Below, one piece after another: positions 9,154 to 17,427 of a DNA stretch of 64,000 nt. Under the pieces are notes generated by a model that did no database searches, was not told where the DNA came from, and worked only from the letters and a program-made list of their open reading frames with translations. The stretch comes from Altererythrobacter sp. C41. Lineage in GTDB: Bacteria > Pseudomonadota > Alphaproteobacteria > Sphingomonadales > Sphingomonadaceae. A program made the position numbers and the translations under genes. The stretch is taken from NCBI RefSeq assembly GCF_016803135.1, contig NZ_JAEVFE010000002.1, positions 558,001 through 622,000 of the forward strand. The letters are read 5' to 3'. The number at the start of each line of letters is the position of its first letter. Position 1 is the stretch's first letter.

Positions 9154-9861
9154 ATGAAAGTCCGCTGGCCCCTCGTCGTACGGCGAACCCACAAGTGGCT
9201 CGCGCTGCTGGTCGGCGTCCAGGTCGTGATCTGGACGATGACCGGCTTTTACATGGTGGCTGTCCATATCAGTATCATCCACGGCGACCATCTGGTCCGC
9301 GCGCCGAAGGTCGCAGCGTTCGACCTGGATGATGTCGTGCCCGTTTCCCGCGTCCTCGCGGCCGCGCCCGGCACCTCGGAGGTGCGTCTGCAACGATTGT
9401 TCGGCGAGCCGGTGTGGCGCGCGCAGACAGCGGAAGGGCCGCGCCTGTTCGACGCTCGCACAGGCCGCCCGTTACCGCCCCTCGATGAGACGCAAATTCG
9501 CGCGCAGGCGCAGCGCATCTTCACCGGCGAGGCGCCCATCGTTTCGGCCCGTCTGCTCACCGAAATCCCCCCCGAGATAAAGGCCTACGAGCCGCCGCTG
9601 TGGCAAGTCGAGTTTGACGGCTGGAATCGCCCCACGCTCTATCTCTCGCCGACGACCGGAGAGTTGATGTCGCGCCGGCATCAGCTGTGGCGGATCTTCG
9701 ATTTCGCATGGATGCTTCACATCATGGATTACGACGAGCGTACCGACGTCAATAATCCGCTGCTCCGCGTCGCGACCTGGACTGCGCTCGCCATGATCGC
9801 GACGGGTGCCTGGCTCCTGATCTGGGCATTCCCCCGGCGTCGCAGGAAGAAGAAAGCATGA
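9154..9861 (+). CDS. PepSY-domain inner-membrane protein (first copy)
   Basis: 235 residues: N-terminal RRTHKWLALLVGVQVVIW with a transmembrane helix (about 14-38), a periplasmic PepSY-like region, the motif WMLHIMDY, then a second helix near the C-terminus and a basic RRRRKKK tail. The gene follows the receptor by 8 bp with ribosome site GAGGGG and overlaps the next gene (ATGA). PepSY-TM proteins beside TonB receptors are usually associated with iron or peptide uptake and sometimes with ferric reduction. No haem-binding motif can be asserted here. Confidence 0.82.
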   Translation: MKVRWPLVVRRTHKWLALLVGVQVVIWTMTGFYMVAVHISIIHGDHLVRAPKVAAFDLDDVVPVSRVLAAAPGTSEVRLQRLFGEPVWRAQTAEGPRLFDARTGRPLPPLDETQIRAQAQRIFTGEAPIVSARLLTEIPPEIKAYEPPLWQVEFDGWNRPTLYLSPTTGELMSRRHQLWRIFDFAWMLHIMDYDERTDVNNPLLRVATWTALAMIATGAWLLIWAFPRRRRKKKA

Positions 9862-10580
9862 AGCGCATCCGATTTTCGCCGCTGCTGTTCCGGCGCATTC
9901 ACAAATGGATGGGCCTGATCCTGGGCATCCAGTTCGTCATCTGGGCGCTGAGCGGGTCGGTCATGGCTCTGCTGGATATGGAGAAGGTTGGTGGGCACTC
10001 GCCGAGTGCGGCCGATACTCCGGCGCTCGACGCAACCGGCTATGCCGCTGTCGCATCGCTCGCGAGTGGTGCCGACGTTACCGGCGTCACGTTGCGCAGC
10101 CTGGGTTCGCAGCCGATCTACGAACTGCATACCCCCGCGGGCGTGCGCTTGTTCGACGCGGCGACCGGTGCGCCCCTTGCCATCGACGCGGCTGCCGCGC
10201 GGCGCATCGCCGCACAAGCCAACGATGCGCCAGTCACCCGGGCACGGCTGCTGCCCGGGCCCAACCTCGAATCGCGCGACTTCGCCGGTCCCGTGTGGCG
10301 GATCGATTTCGCAGACGAGGAGAACAACAGCGCCTACGTTTCGGCGGAAACGGGGCGGTTCCTCATCATGCGCGGGGATACCTGGCGTACGTGGGACTTC
10401 TTCTGGATGCTCCACAACATGGACTATCTCAACCGGACGAGCTTCAACCACCCGCTCATCGTCTTCGTGGCGTTCGGGACGTTGTGGATTTCGGGAACCG
10501 GGTTCTACCTGCTGTTCAAGAGCTTCAGCCGGGCAGATTTCCGATGGCTGAGGCGCCGGCGCCGAGGCGCGAGGTCCTGA
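9858..10580 (+). CDS. PepSY-domain inner-membrane protein (second copy)
   Basis: 240 residues, clearly paralogous to the preceding protein: FRRIHKWMGLILGIQFVIW at the N-terminus, DAATGAPL, WRTWDFFWMLHNMDYL and a C-terminal helix. ATGA overlap with the first copy implies translational coupling and possibly a heterodimer. The gene ends 19 bp before the stop codon of the convergent hutC-like gene. Function is as uncertain as for its twin. Confidence 0.82.
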   Translation: MKRIRFSPLLFRRIHKWMGLILGIQFVIWALSGSVMALLDMEKVGGHSPSAADTPALDATGYAAVASLASGADVTGVTLRSLGSQPIYELHTPAGVRLFDAATGAPLAIDAAAARRIAAQANDAPVTRARLLPGPNLESRDFAGPVWRIDFADEENNSAYVSAETGRFLIMRGDTWRTWDFFWMLHNMDYLNRTSFNHPLIVFVAFGTLWISGTGFYLLFKSFSRADFRWLRRRRRGARS

Positions 10581-10599
10581 TCCGGGGGTCTCTACGATC

Positions 10600-11358
10600 T
10601 CAGCAATGATCGTCGATCGCGAACGCGGCTGACAGCTCGAACCTGTTGCCGGGATGTGTCAGCCAGGCATGCGAAACGAGCCGGCCGCGGCTCCAGGTCC
10701 GCCGCGTCATTCGCAGCGCCGGCTCGCCTTCCGCGAGGGCGAGCAGCGCGCGCGTGCGCTCGTCCGGCATCATCGCCGAAACTCGGTGCTCGACACGTTC
10801 GAGCGGGGCGATCCGTGTCAGGTATTCGTTGGGCGTCGTTTGGGTGAAATCGCACTGGCCATAGTCGGGTGCGATCGAAGCGAGAACAAAGCGTTCCTCG
10901 AGCTGGATCGGCATGTCATCCTCGTAATGCACGATCACCGAATGGAAAAGCCGCGTGCCGAGTGCGACCTGGAGCAACGCGGCCGTTTCGGCGTCGGCGC
11001 GCTCCTCGTCGTTACCGACGACACGCGCGCGCCAGACATGGCCGCGTTCGCGCACCTCGTCGGCGATATTGCGGATTTCGATGAGCTGCCCGATCGGCGC
11101 GGGCTCGGCGATAAACGATCCCTTGCCGGCGTGGCGGACGATGATTCCTGCCGCCTGAAGCTCGCGGAGTGCGCGGTTGGCGGTCATTCGCGAGACGTTG
11201 AACTGCGCGACGAGCTCGGATTCCGATGGAATCCGATCGCCCGCCTTCAGATCACCCTTCTTCACCGCATCGCTGATGCTGCGCTTTATGACCTTATAGT
11301 GCGGGATCGCTTGCTTCGGCGCGTCGTCGTCGGGTGCATCGTGACGCTGCAATTTCAT
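10600..11358 (-). CDS. hutC: HutC-like GntR-family repressor with UTRA domain
   Basis: 252 residues: GntR winged helix-turn-helix (about 20-85, with PSESELVAQFNVSRMTANRALREL) and a UTRA ligand domain (about 95-245). HutC-type signatures include TPNEYLTRIAPLERVEH and the terminal THPGNRFEL. HutC normally represses histidine-utilisation genes and responds to urocanate. None of the hut enzymes is in the window, so here it probably controls the TonB-receptor/PepSY set. ATG 11358 is the first sensible start; a HutC-like site lies 46 bp upstream, suggesting autoregulation. Confidence 0.82.
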   Translation of the reverse strand: MKLQRHDAPDDDAPKQAIPHYKVIKRSISDAVKKGDLKAGDRIPSESELVAQFNVSRMTANRALRELQAAGIIVRHAGKGSFIAEPAPIGQLIEIRNIADEVRERGHVWRARVVGNDEERADAETAALLQVALGTRLFHSVIVHYEDDMPIQLEERFVLASIAPDYGQCDFTQTTPNEYLTRIAPLERVEHRVSAMMPDERTRALLALAEGEPALRMTRRTWSRGRLVSHAWLTHPGNRFELSAAFAIDDHC

Positions 11359-11403
11359 GAATCGTTTGATCTTTCCGCGCCGCCTGCACCCCACAGCGAT
11401 CAG

Positions 11404-11415
11404 TTGACTATACAA
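11404..11415 (-). promoter_or_regulatory. HutC-like operator before hutC
   Basis: TTGACTATACAA on the plus strand shares TTGAC and TATACAAC with the site at 6384-6401 and has the TTG...CAA frame of a HutC site. It is 46 bp upstream of the hutC-like start. Confidence 0.5.
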
Positions 11416-11557
11416 CCTCGAGGCAAACGTCGGCAATGGTCTTGCGGAAAATTCCTGCCGGCGCGGCAGTCCGGCATTCGCTGCGCCGATGCGGTACGAG
11501 TTGCCGATACCGCCGCCGCTCTTGATCGCCCCAAAAGCGGCTTGCGGCAAATCACGT

Positions 11558-11588
11558 TTGAGGGGGAAACGCCGCCCCCGCGTATGAT
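11558..11588 (+). promoter_or_regulatory. Candidate copper-operon promoter with a 19-bp spacer
   Basis: TTGAGG (11558-11563) and TATGAT (11583-11588) are separated by 19 bp, and the spacer region holds a GGGGG-N8-CCCCC dyad. Over-long spacers with a central dyad are typical of MerR/CueR-controlled promoters. No merR-type gene is visible in the window, so the regulator would be elsewhere. Confidence 0.35.
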
Positions 11589-11632
11589 TGGAAGGATATG
11601 AGTTCTTTCCACTTTTTTCCGGAGAATTACGA

Positions 11633-11920
11633 ATGAGGATGATGCTTGCCGCGATCGCGATGACGGTCGCTTCTCCCGCACTTGCGCAGAACGCGGCTCC
11701 GGCCGATGCACACGCGCAGCATGGCACGGCCGCTCACGCACAGCACACCGGGCACGCGGGCCACCACATGGGCGGTTGCTGCGAAAAGGACGCAAAGGGC
11801 AAGATGGCCTGCTGCGAGAAGATGAAGGCCAACGGTAAGGAAATGACCTGCTGCGAAAAGCCGGCCGCTCAGGCACCGGCCGCCGATCCGCACGCTGGCC
11901 ACGACATGAGCAAGCACTGA
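11633..11920 (+). CDS. Small periplasmic His/Met/Cys-rich metal-binding protein
   Basis: 95 residues: signal peptide cleaved near ASPALAQ, then about 75 residues rich in metal ligands, with HAQHG/HTGHAGHHMGG clusters, three CC pairs (GGCCEK, MACCEK, MTCCEK) and a DPHAGHDMSKH tail. ATG 11633 is chosen because GGAG (11621-11624) is 8 bp upstream and it begins a clean signal peptide. It precedes copA by 88 bp on the same strand. A copper-buffering or chaperone role is likely by composition and context. The three CCEK repeats are unlike CopC or CopZ, so no family name is given. Confidence 0.75.
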   Translation: MRMMLAAIAMTVASPALAQNAAPADAHAQHGTAAHAQHTGHAGHHMGGCCEKDAKGKMACCEKMKANGKEMTCCEKPAAQAPAADPHAGHDMSKH

Positions 11921-12008
11921 GTGTGTTCGGACCGGGAGGCGGACGGCCCTTCTCCCGGTTCGTTCGCCACACACGTTGAGGCTCCATAGGAGCCAGGGAT
12001 CACGACCT

Positions 12009-13757
12009 ATGAACCAGATCATCGACCGGAGATCGCTGCTGCGCGCAGGGGCAGTGGGGGGCGCCGGGTTGGCCTGCTCGAGCCTGTTTCCGGCCTGGGC
12101 GCAGACCGGCTCGCCAGGGCTTATACCGCAGATGCCGACCCTCTCCGGCGAGGACATCCGCCTGACGATTGGCCACAGCCCCTTCGCCGTGGGAGGGCGC
12201 ACCGGTCACGCGATCACCGTGAACGGCGTGCTGCCGGCTCCGCTCATCCGGCTGCGCGAAGGGCAGAACGTCCGCATCCATGTCGAGAACACGCTCGATG
12301 AGGATACGTCGATCCACTGGCATGGCCTCATTCTGCCGTTTCACATGGACGGGGTGCCGGGCATCAGCTTCCCCGGGATCCTTCCCAAGACGACGTTCAC
12401 TTACGAGTTTCCGATCGTCCAGAACGGCACCTACTGGTACCACAGCCATTCGGGATTGCAGGAGCAGAGCGGTCACTACGGGCCGCTCGTGATCGATCCC
12501 GCGGATGCCGATCCGGTCGCTTACGATCGCGAGCATGTGATCGTCCTGTCCGACTGGACGTTCCTGCATCCGCACGCCCTGTTCGGTAAGCTCAAGCAGC
12601 AGGGCGGCTATTTCAATCGCCAGCGGCAGACGTTCGGCGGGCTGATCGGCGGCGAGGAGGATCTCGCGCGCACGATGCCGCTCGAGGAACGAGTGATGTG
12701 GGGCGAGATGCGGATGGACCCCGCCGACATCGCGGACGTCACCGGCACCACCTACACCTTCCTCGTCAACGGTCATGGCCCTCGGGAGAACTGGACCGGC
12801 CTGTTCCGCCCCGGCGAACGGGTGCGGCTGCGGTTCATCAACGCATCGGCGATGACGATCTTCAACGTCCGCATTCCCGGACTGCCGATGACCGTGGTCG
12901 CGGCGGACGGTCAGAATGCCCGGCCGGTGGAGACCGACGAGTTCCAGATTTCGGTCGCCGAGACTTACGACGTGGTCGTTACGCCGACGGAGGACCGGGC
13001 GTTCACGCTGGTCGCGGAATCGATCGACCGCTCGGGCATGGGACGTGCGACGCTGGCGCCGCGCATGGGCATGCAGGCCCCGGTTCCGCCGCTCCGCCGC
13101 AAGCCGGTACTGGGCATGAAGGACATGGGCATGGGCGGAATGGACCATGGGGCGATGCCCGGCATGGACCACGGTTCGACCTCGATGAGCCACGGCATGC
13201 GCGACAAGTCGCTCGTACCGGACGATGTCGAGGTCGGCGTCGGCGTCGACATGATCGCGCCGATGCCGGTCGATCGTACGGGCGACCGGCCGCTGGGCCT
13301 CGAAGACGAGCCCCACCGCGTGCTCACCTATCACGATCTCGCACCGCTGACGCCTTTCCACGACAAGCGTCAGCCGACCCGCAGCGTCGACATCCATCTG
13401 ACCGGCAACATGGAACGCTTCATGTGGTCGTTCGACGGCAAGAAGCTCAACGAAGGCGCCGAGCCGATCCGCTTCGCGCGCGACGAACGCGTCCGGGTCA
13501 ACCTCATCAACAACAGCATGATGAGCCACCCGATCCACATTCACGGCCACTTTTTCGAGCTGGTGACCGGGATGCCGCACGGTCACCCGATCAAGCATAC
13601 GGTGAACGTCATGCCGGGCGGCAAGGCGAGCTTCGATCTCACCGCAGACGCGCCCGGGGACTGGGCGTTCCACTGCCACCTCCTCTACCACATGCACGCG
13701 GGCATGATGAACGTGGTCAAGGTCCGGCCGATGGACGACGAAGGAGAGGCGGCGTGA
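12009..13757 (+). CDS. copA: Multicopper oxidase CopA (copper resistance)
   Basis: 582 residues, periplasmic, with a Tat signal (DRRSLLRAG, 6-14). Type 2/3 copper ligands are SIHWHG (101-106) and WYHSHSG. The C-terminal pair is HPIHIHGH and FHCHLLYHMHAGM with the type 1 Cys near 556. A Met/His-rich insertion (MKDMGMGGMDHG, GMDHGS, MSHGM) is typical of CopA/PcoA. It probably oxidises and/or binds copper in the periplasm. ATG 12009 gives the Tat signal. It overlaps copB by GTGA and follows the small metal-binding protein. Confidence 0.93.
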   Translation: MNQIIDRRSLLRAGAVGGAGLACSSLFPAWAQTGSPGLIPQMPTLSGEDIRLTIGHSPFAVGGRTGHAITVNGVLPAPLIRLREGQNVRIHVENTLDEDTSIHWHGLILPFHMDGVPGISFPGILPKTTFTYEFPIVQNGTYWYHSHSGLQEQSGHYGPLVIDPADADPVAYDREHVIVLSDWTFLHPHALFGKLKQQGGYFNRQRQTFGGLIGGEEDLARTMPLEERVMWGEMRMDPADIADVTGTTYTFLVNGHGPRENWTGLFRPGERVRLRFINASAMTIFNVRIPGLPMTVVAADGQNARPVETDEFQISVAETYDVVVTPTEDRAFTLVAESIDRSGMGRATLAPRMGMQAPVPPLRRKPVLGMKDMGMGGMDHGAMPGMDHGSTSMSHGMRDKSLVPDDVEVGVGVDMIAPMPVDRTGDRPLGLEDEPHRVLTYHDLAPLTPFHDKRQPTRSVDIHLTGNMERFMWSFDGKKLNEGAEPIRFARDERVRVNLINNSMMSHPIHIHGHFFELVTGMPHGHPIKHTVNVMPGGKASFDLTADAPGDWAFHCHLLYHMHAGMMNVVKVRPMDDEGEAA

Positions 13758-14896
13758 CCCGTTCGCGTCTTCTCGTGGCCGCTTCCCTGTTCGCGTTGAC
13801 GAACCCTGCGGCAGCCCAGGAGGCGGGGCACGGGGCCCGGCATGCTCCGCCGCCGGCGCCCGCCGCCGCACCGGACAGCAGTTGCACCCCCGAGCATGCC
13901 GCCATGGGCCATTGCACGCTGCAAAGCACGCCGAGCGCCGATCCGCATGCCGGCCATGCCGAACCGGAAAACCAAGCTACGAGCAACGACCCGGGCTGCA
14001 CGCCGGAGCACGCGGCGATGGGTCATTGCACGATGCCCCCGGCCGCCCCGACGCCTGACCCGCATGCCGGGCACGGAACACCCGGGCAACCGGCCGATCC
14101 CCACGCGGGTCATGCGATGCCGGGGATGGAGGCAACGGATGCGCCGCCTGTCGCGCCGCCGCCGCCTGAGGCGTTCTCCGGCCCGGAACACGCCGCCGCG
14201 ACGATCTTCGATCCCGAGCTGTTCGAGCGAAAACGTCAGGCAAGACTGATCGCGGAGCATGGCGACTATGTCACCGGGATGTTTCTTGCCGACCAGCTCG
14301 AATACCGCGCCCGCGACGGGAGCGACGGATACGCGTGGGATGTCCAGGCCTGGTACGGCGGCGACTACGACAAGCTCTGGCTCAAGAGCGAAGGCGAAGG
14401 CGCGTTCGGCGAGAGCCCGGAGCAGGTCGAGGTGCAGGCGCTCTACAGCCGCGCGATCGATCCCTGGTTCAATCTCCAGGCGGGCATCCGTCACGACTTC
14501 CGGCCCGATCCGGAGCGAACCCACCTGGTGCTCGGCATCCAGGGTCTCGCCCCCTACTGGTTCGAAGTCGGCGGCTCGGTGTTCCTCTCGGACAAAGGCG
14601 AACTGGCCGCGCGTTTCGAGGCCGAGTACGACCAGCGCATCACGCAGAAGCTCGTCCTGCAACCGTCGGTGGAACTCGAGGTTTCCGCGCAGGACGTGCC
14701 GGAGCTCGGCGTCGGTTCCGGTCTTTCGGCGGCGGAGGCAGGTCTGCGCCTGCGCTACGAATTCGTGCCCGAGTTCGCACCCTACGTCGGCGTTCAATAC
14801 GAACGGGCATTCGGCGACACCGCGGATTTCCGGCGCGCGGACGGAGAAGACGCGGGCGGCTGGAGCGTGCTTTTGGGTATCCGAAGCTGGTTCTAG
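13754..14896 (+). CDS. copB: CopB outer-membrane copper-resistance protein
   Basis: About 380 residues: signal peptide (NPAAAQ), then a His/Met/Cys-rich N-terminal region with two copies of CTPEHAAMGHC and several DPHAGH repeats (about 40-120), then a CopB beta-barrel (about 150-380) ending in IRSWF. GTG 13754 overlaps the copA stop, with AAGGAGAGG just upstream. In CopA/CopB systems this protein sits in the outer membrane and helps sequester or move copper. The duplicated Cys-containing motif in the leader is less usual than the plain Met/His repeats of pseudomonad CopB. Confidence 0.9.
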   Translation: MTRSRLLVAASLFALTNPAAAQEAGHGARHAPPPAPAAAPDSSCTPEHAAMGHCTLQSTPSADPHAGHAEPENQATSNDPGCTPEHAAMGHCTMPPAAPTPDPHAGHGTPGQPADPHAGHAMPGMEATDAPPVAPPPPEAFSGPEHAAATIFDPELFERKRQARLIAEHGDYVTGMFLADQLEYRARDGSDGYAWDVQAWYGGDYDKLWLKSEGEGAFGESPEQVEVQALYSRAIDPWFNLQAGIRHDFRPDPERTHLVLGIQGLAPYWFEVGGSVFLSDKGELAARFEAEYDQRITQKLVLQPSVELEVSAQDVPELGVGSGLSAAEAGLRLRYEFVPEFAPYVGVQYERAFGDTADFRRADGEDAGGWSVLLGIRSWF

Positions 14897-14908
14897 CCGA
14901 TCGGCACG

Positions 14909-16321
14909 TCAGTCGACGGGCGGATCCCGCCACCCGCCGCCGAGCGCCTTGAACAATGCCACCGCGGCCTGCGCACGCTCGCGCCGGGCATCGGTGGCAG
15001 CCCGTGCCTGGTTGAGCATCGCGCGGCGGCTTTGCGCCAGCATGAGGCGGTCCGTCTCGCCCGATGCCGCGCGCAGCCTTGCAAGCACCAGTGCGCTCTC
15101 CTGACGTTCCAGTGCGGCGGCCTGGGCGTTTGCCGCCGCCTGCGCAGTGGCGAAGCGATTGAGCGCCGTTTCGCTATCGGCGAGGGCGGTCAGTACCGCC
15201 TTCTCGTAAACCGCCGCGGCAGCTTCCGCCCGGGCATCGGTCGCGCGGATCCGGGCGCGGATCGTGCCGCCCGCGAAGATCGGCCAGGACACGCTGGGGC
15301 CCACCTGCAGCCGGGTCGCCCCGCCGGTAAAGAGGTCATCCACGCTCCGCGCCTGCTGACCGATGCTGCCGAGCAGGGAGAAGCGGGGGAACAGGTCTGC
15401 GGTCGCGATGCCGATGTCGGCGGTGGCGGCCGCGAGGCGGCGTTCGGCCGCGCGGACATCCGGCCGCCGGGTCAGCAGGTCCGAGCGAATGCCGGCGGCG
15501 ATGACATCCGGACCTGGGGGCAGGGGGGCAGGCTGGGAAAGCAGCGGCGCCATGTCCTCCGGCCGGGCGCCGACGAGCACCGCGATGCGGTAGGCGGCTG
15601 CCGTCGCCTGCGCACGGGCGTTCCCGACCGCTGCCTGGCTCGCCTGCGCCGCCGCGGCCGCGCGGTCGAGCGCGTCGCGCGGGTCTTCGCCCGCCCCGAC
15701 CCGCAGACGGGTCAGCCGTTCGGCCTCGGCGTCGGTCTCCGCGAGAGTCTGCAGCGTCGCAGCATCCGCCTGGGCGGCGCGCAGATCCAGATAGTTGCGC
15801 GCGACTTCGGCGGCGAGCGTCAGCATGACCTCGCGCCGCCCGGCGAGCGCAGCGTCCGCGCGGGCCTCTGCCGCCTCGACCTCGCGCGTGCGGCGGCCCC
15901 ACAGGTCGATTTCCCAGCTTGCGTCGAAGCCGAGGTCGAACAGCGGGAAATCGCGCTCGAAGCCCGGGATCTGGCCGACCGGCAACTGACCTTCCTCGCT
16001 CAGGACGTTCTCGGTGGCCGAGCCGGTGGCGTTGACGGCGGGCAAGCGCCCGCCTGCCGCCGCGTCGCGGTTGGCGCGCGCTTCGGCGAGGCGCGCGGTT
16101 GCTTCGGAGAGGTCCGGGCCGCCAGCGAAGGCCCGCTCGATCAGCGTGGTGAGCTGCGGATCGCCGAACCGGCGCCACCATTCCAGATCGACTTCACCGG
16201 GAACGCCGCCCTCGACCCATTCGGGGGCGACTGCGGTCTGCGGCGGCGCGTAATCGGGGCCGACGGTGCAACCGGCGAGGAGAAGCGCGGCGAGAGGGAG
16301 AATACGAGCGGTCACGAGCAT
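14909..16321 (-). CDS. NodT-family outer-membrane efflux lipoprotein
   Basis: About 470 residues: lipoprotein signal with lipobox LLAGC, TVGPDY motif, and two long alpha-helical TolC-like repeats rich in Ala/Glu/Arg. Last gene of the ABC exporter operon; its ATG overlaps the permease stop (TGATG at 16323-16319), and a GTG one codon upstream is an alternative. It should form the outer-membrane channel for the YbhFSR-like pump. In E. coli that pump relies on TolC encoded elsewhere, so a dedicated channel here completes the tripartite system. Confidence 0.9.
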   Translation of the reverse strand: MLVTARILPLAALLLAGCTVGPDYAPPQTAVAPEWVEGGVPGEVDLEWWRRFGDPQLTTLIERAFAGGPDLSEATARLAEARANRDAAAGGRLPAVNATGSATENVLSEEGQLPVGQIPGFERDFPLFDLGFDASWEIDLWGRRTREVEAAEARADAALAGRREVMLTLAAEVARNYLDLRAAQADAATLQTLAETDAEAERLTRLRVGAGEDPRDALDRAAAAAQASQAAVGNARAQATAAAYRIAVLVGARPEDMAPLLSQPAPLPPGPDVIAAGIRSDLLTRRPDVRAAERRLAAATADIGIATADLFPRFSLLGSIGQQARSVDDLFTGGATRLQVGPSVSWPIFAGGTIRARIRATDARAEAAAAVYEKAVLTALADSETALNRFATAQAAANAQAAALERQESALVLARLRAASGETDRLMLAQSRRAMLNQARAATDARRERAQAAVALFKALGGGWRDPPVD

Positions 16322-17427
16322 CACTCCATGCGGGCGCGGAACAGCCAGGCCGAGGCGGCCAGAGTCGCGCAGGCGATCACGACGAGCGGCCAGAGCTGTT
16401 CGAGCACCTGCGCAGCAGGCATCGCCTTGAGGAACAGGCCCTGGACGAGGATCAGGAAATAGCGCGCCGGGTCGGCGTAGGTGACGGTCTGGAGCCAGCC
16501 CGGCATGTTGTCGATCGGCGCCGCGTAGCCCGAGAGCAGGATCAGCGGCACGGTCGCGAGGAAGGAGCCGAGGAACGCCTGCTGCTGGGTCGCGGAGGCG
16601 GCCGACACCAGCATGCCGACGCCGATCAGCGCGAGCAGATAGACCGCCAGCGCGAGGAAGAAGAGCAGGTATGAGCCGGTGAATGGCACGCCGAACACCA
16701 GCGGCGCGATGATCAGATAGAGCGACCCGTTGAACATGCCGACCAGGAACGGCGGCACCATCTTGCCGATCAGAATCTCGTGAACGCGCAAGGGCGAGAC
16801 CATGAGCTGGTCGAACGTTCCGAGCTCCCGTTCGCGCGCCACGCTCTGCGAGGTGATGGCGATACCCGCCACCGCGACGATGATCGCGACCAGGGAGGGG
16901 AGGGTGAACCAGATGTAGTCGAGGCCGGGATTGTACCAGTTGGTGACGACGGAGCCGGCCGTGCCCGCCTCCGCCACTCGGCGCGGCAGCAATTCGGCCC
17001 CGTAGCCGCCGGCGATGGCGCTGAGATAGCCCGACACGATCTGTGCCGCGTTCGAACGCCGCCCGTCCAGCACCACGCCGACCGTGGCCGGCTCGCCGCG
17101 CGTGACCCGGGCGTCAAAATCGGGGTCGAACACCAGCGCCGCGATCACCTCCTGCCCGTCGATCGCCTGCTCGAGCTCGTCGATGGAGGACAGGCGGCGG
17201 ATATCCCGGAAGTTGGAGCTGCCCGCGACCCGCGTCATGAACTCCGCCGCATGGACCCCGCCGGAACGGTCAAGCACCCCCACATCGACGTTCTTCACGT
17301 CCAGGGTGGTCGCATAGGAGAAGATGAAGAGCTGCAACAGCGGCGGGACCACCAGCACGATGCGCGACTTCGGATCGCGCAGCAGCGCCCACATCTCCTT
17401 GACGATCATGGCGTACAGGCGGCGCAT
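16321..17427 (-). CDS. ybhR: ABC-2 type permease, YbhR-like
   Basis: 368 residues: one N-terminal helix (about 20-40), a large extracytoplasmic domain (about 45-170), then five C-terminal helices, the ABC-2 exporter layout. KEMWALLRDPKSR near the start and ARERELGTFDQLMVSPLR before the helices are characteristic. The start at 17427 overlaps the previous permease stop (TGATG). It is predicted to pair with the adjacent permease as a heterodimer. Confidence 0.88.
   Translation of the reverse strand: MRRLYAMIVKEMWALLRDPKSRIVLVVPPLLQLFIFSYATTLDVKNVDVGVLDRSGGVHAAEFMTRVAGSSNFRDIRRLSSIDELEQAIDGQEVIAALVFDPDFDARVTRGEPATVGVVLDGRRSNAAQIVSGYLSAIAGGYGAELLPRRVAEAGTAGSVVTNWYNPGLDYIWFTLPSLVAIIVAVAGIAITSQSVARERELGTFDQLMVSPLRVHEILIGKMVPPFLVGMFNGSLYLIIAPLVFGVPFTGSYLLFFLALAVYLLALIGVGMLVSAASATQQQAFLGSFLATVPLILLSGYAAPIDNMPGWLQTVTYADPARYFLILVQGLFLKAMPAAQVLEQLWPLVVIACATLAASAWLFRARME

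Noticed and set aside
12000-13871. A long open frame (623 codons) antisense to copA
   Set aside because: GC-rich third positions keep the antisense frame open; its translation is Arg/His-rich and featureless, while copA has complete copper motifs.
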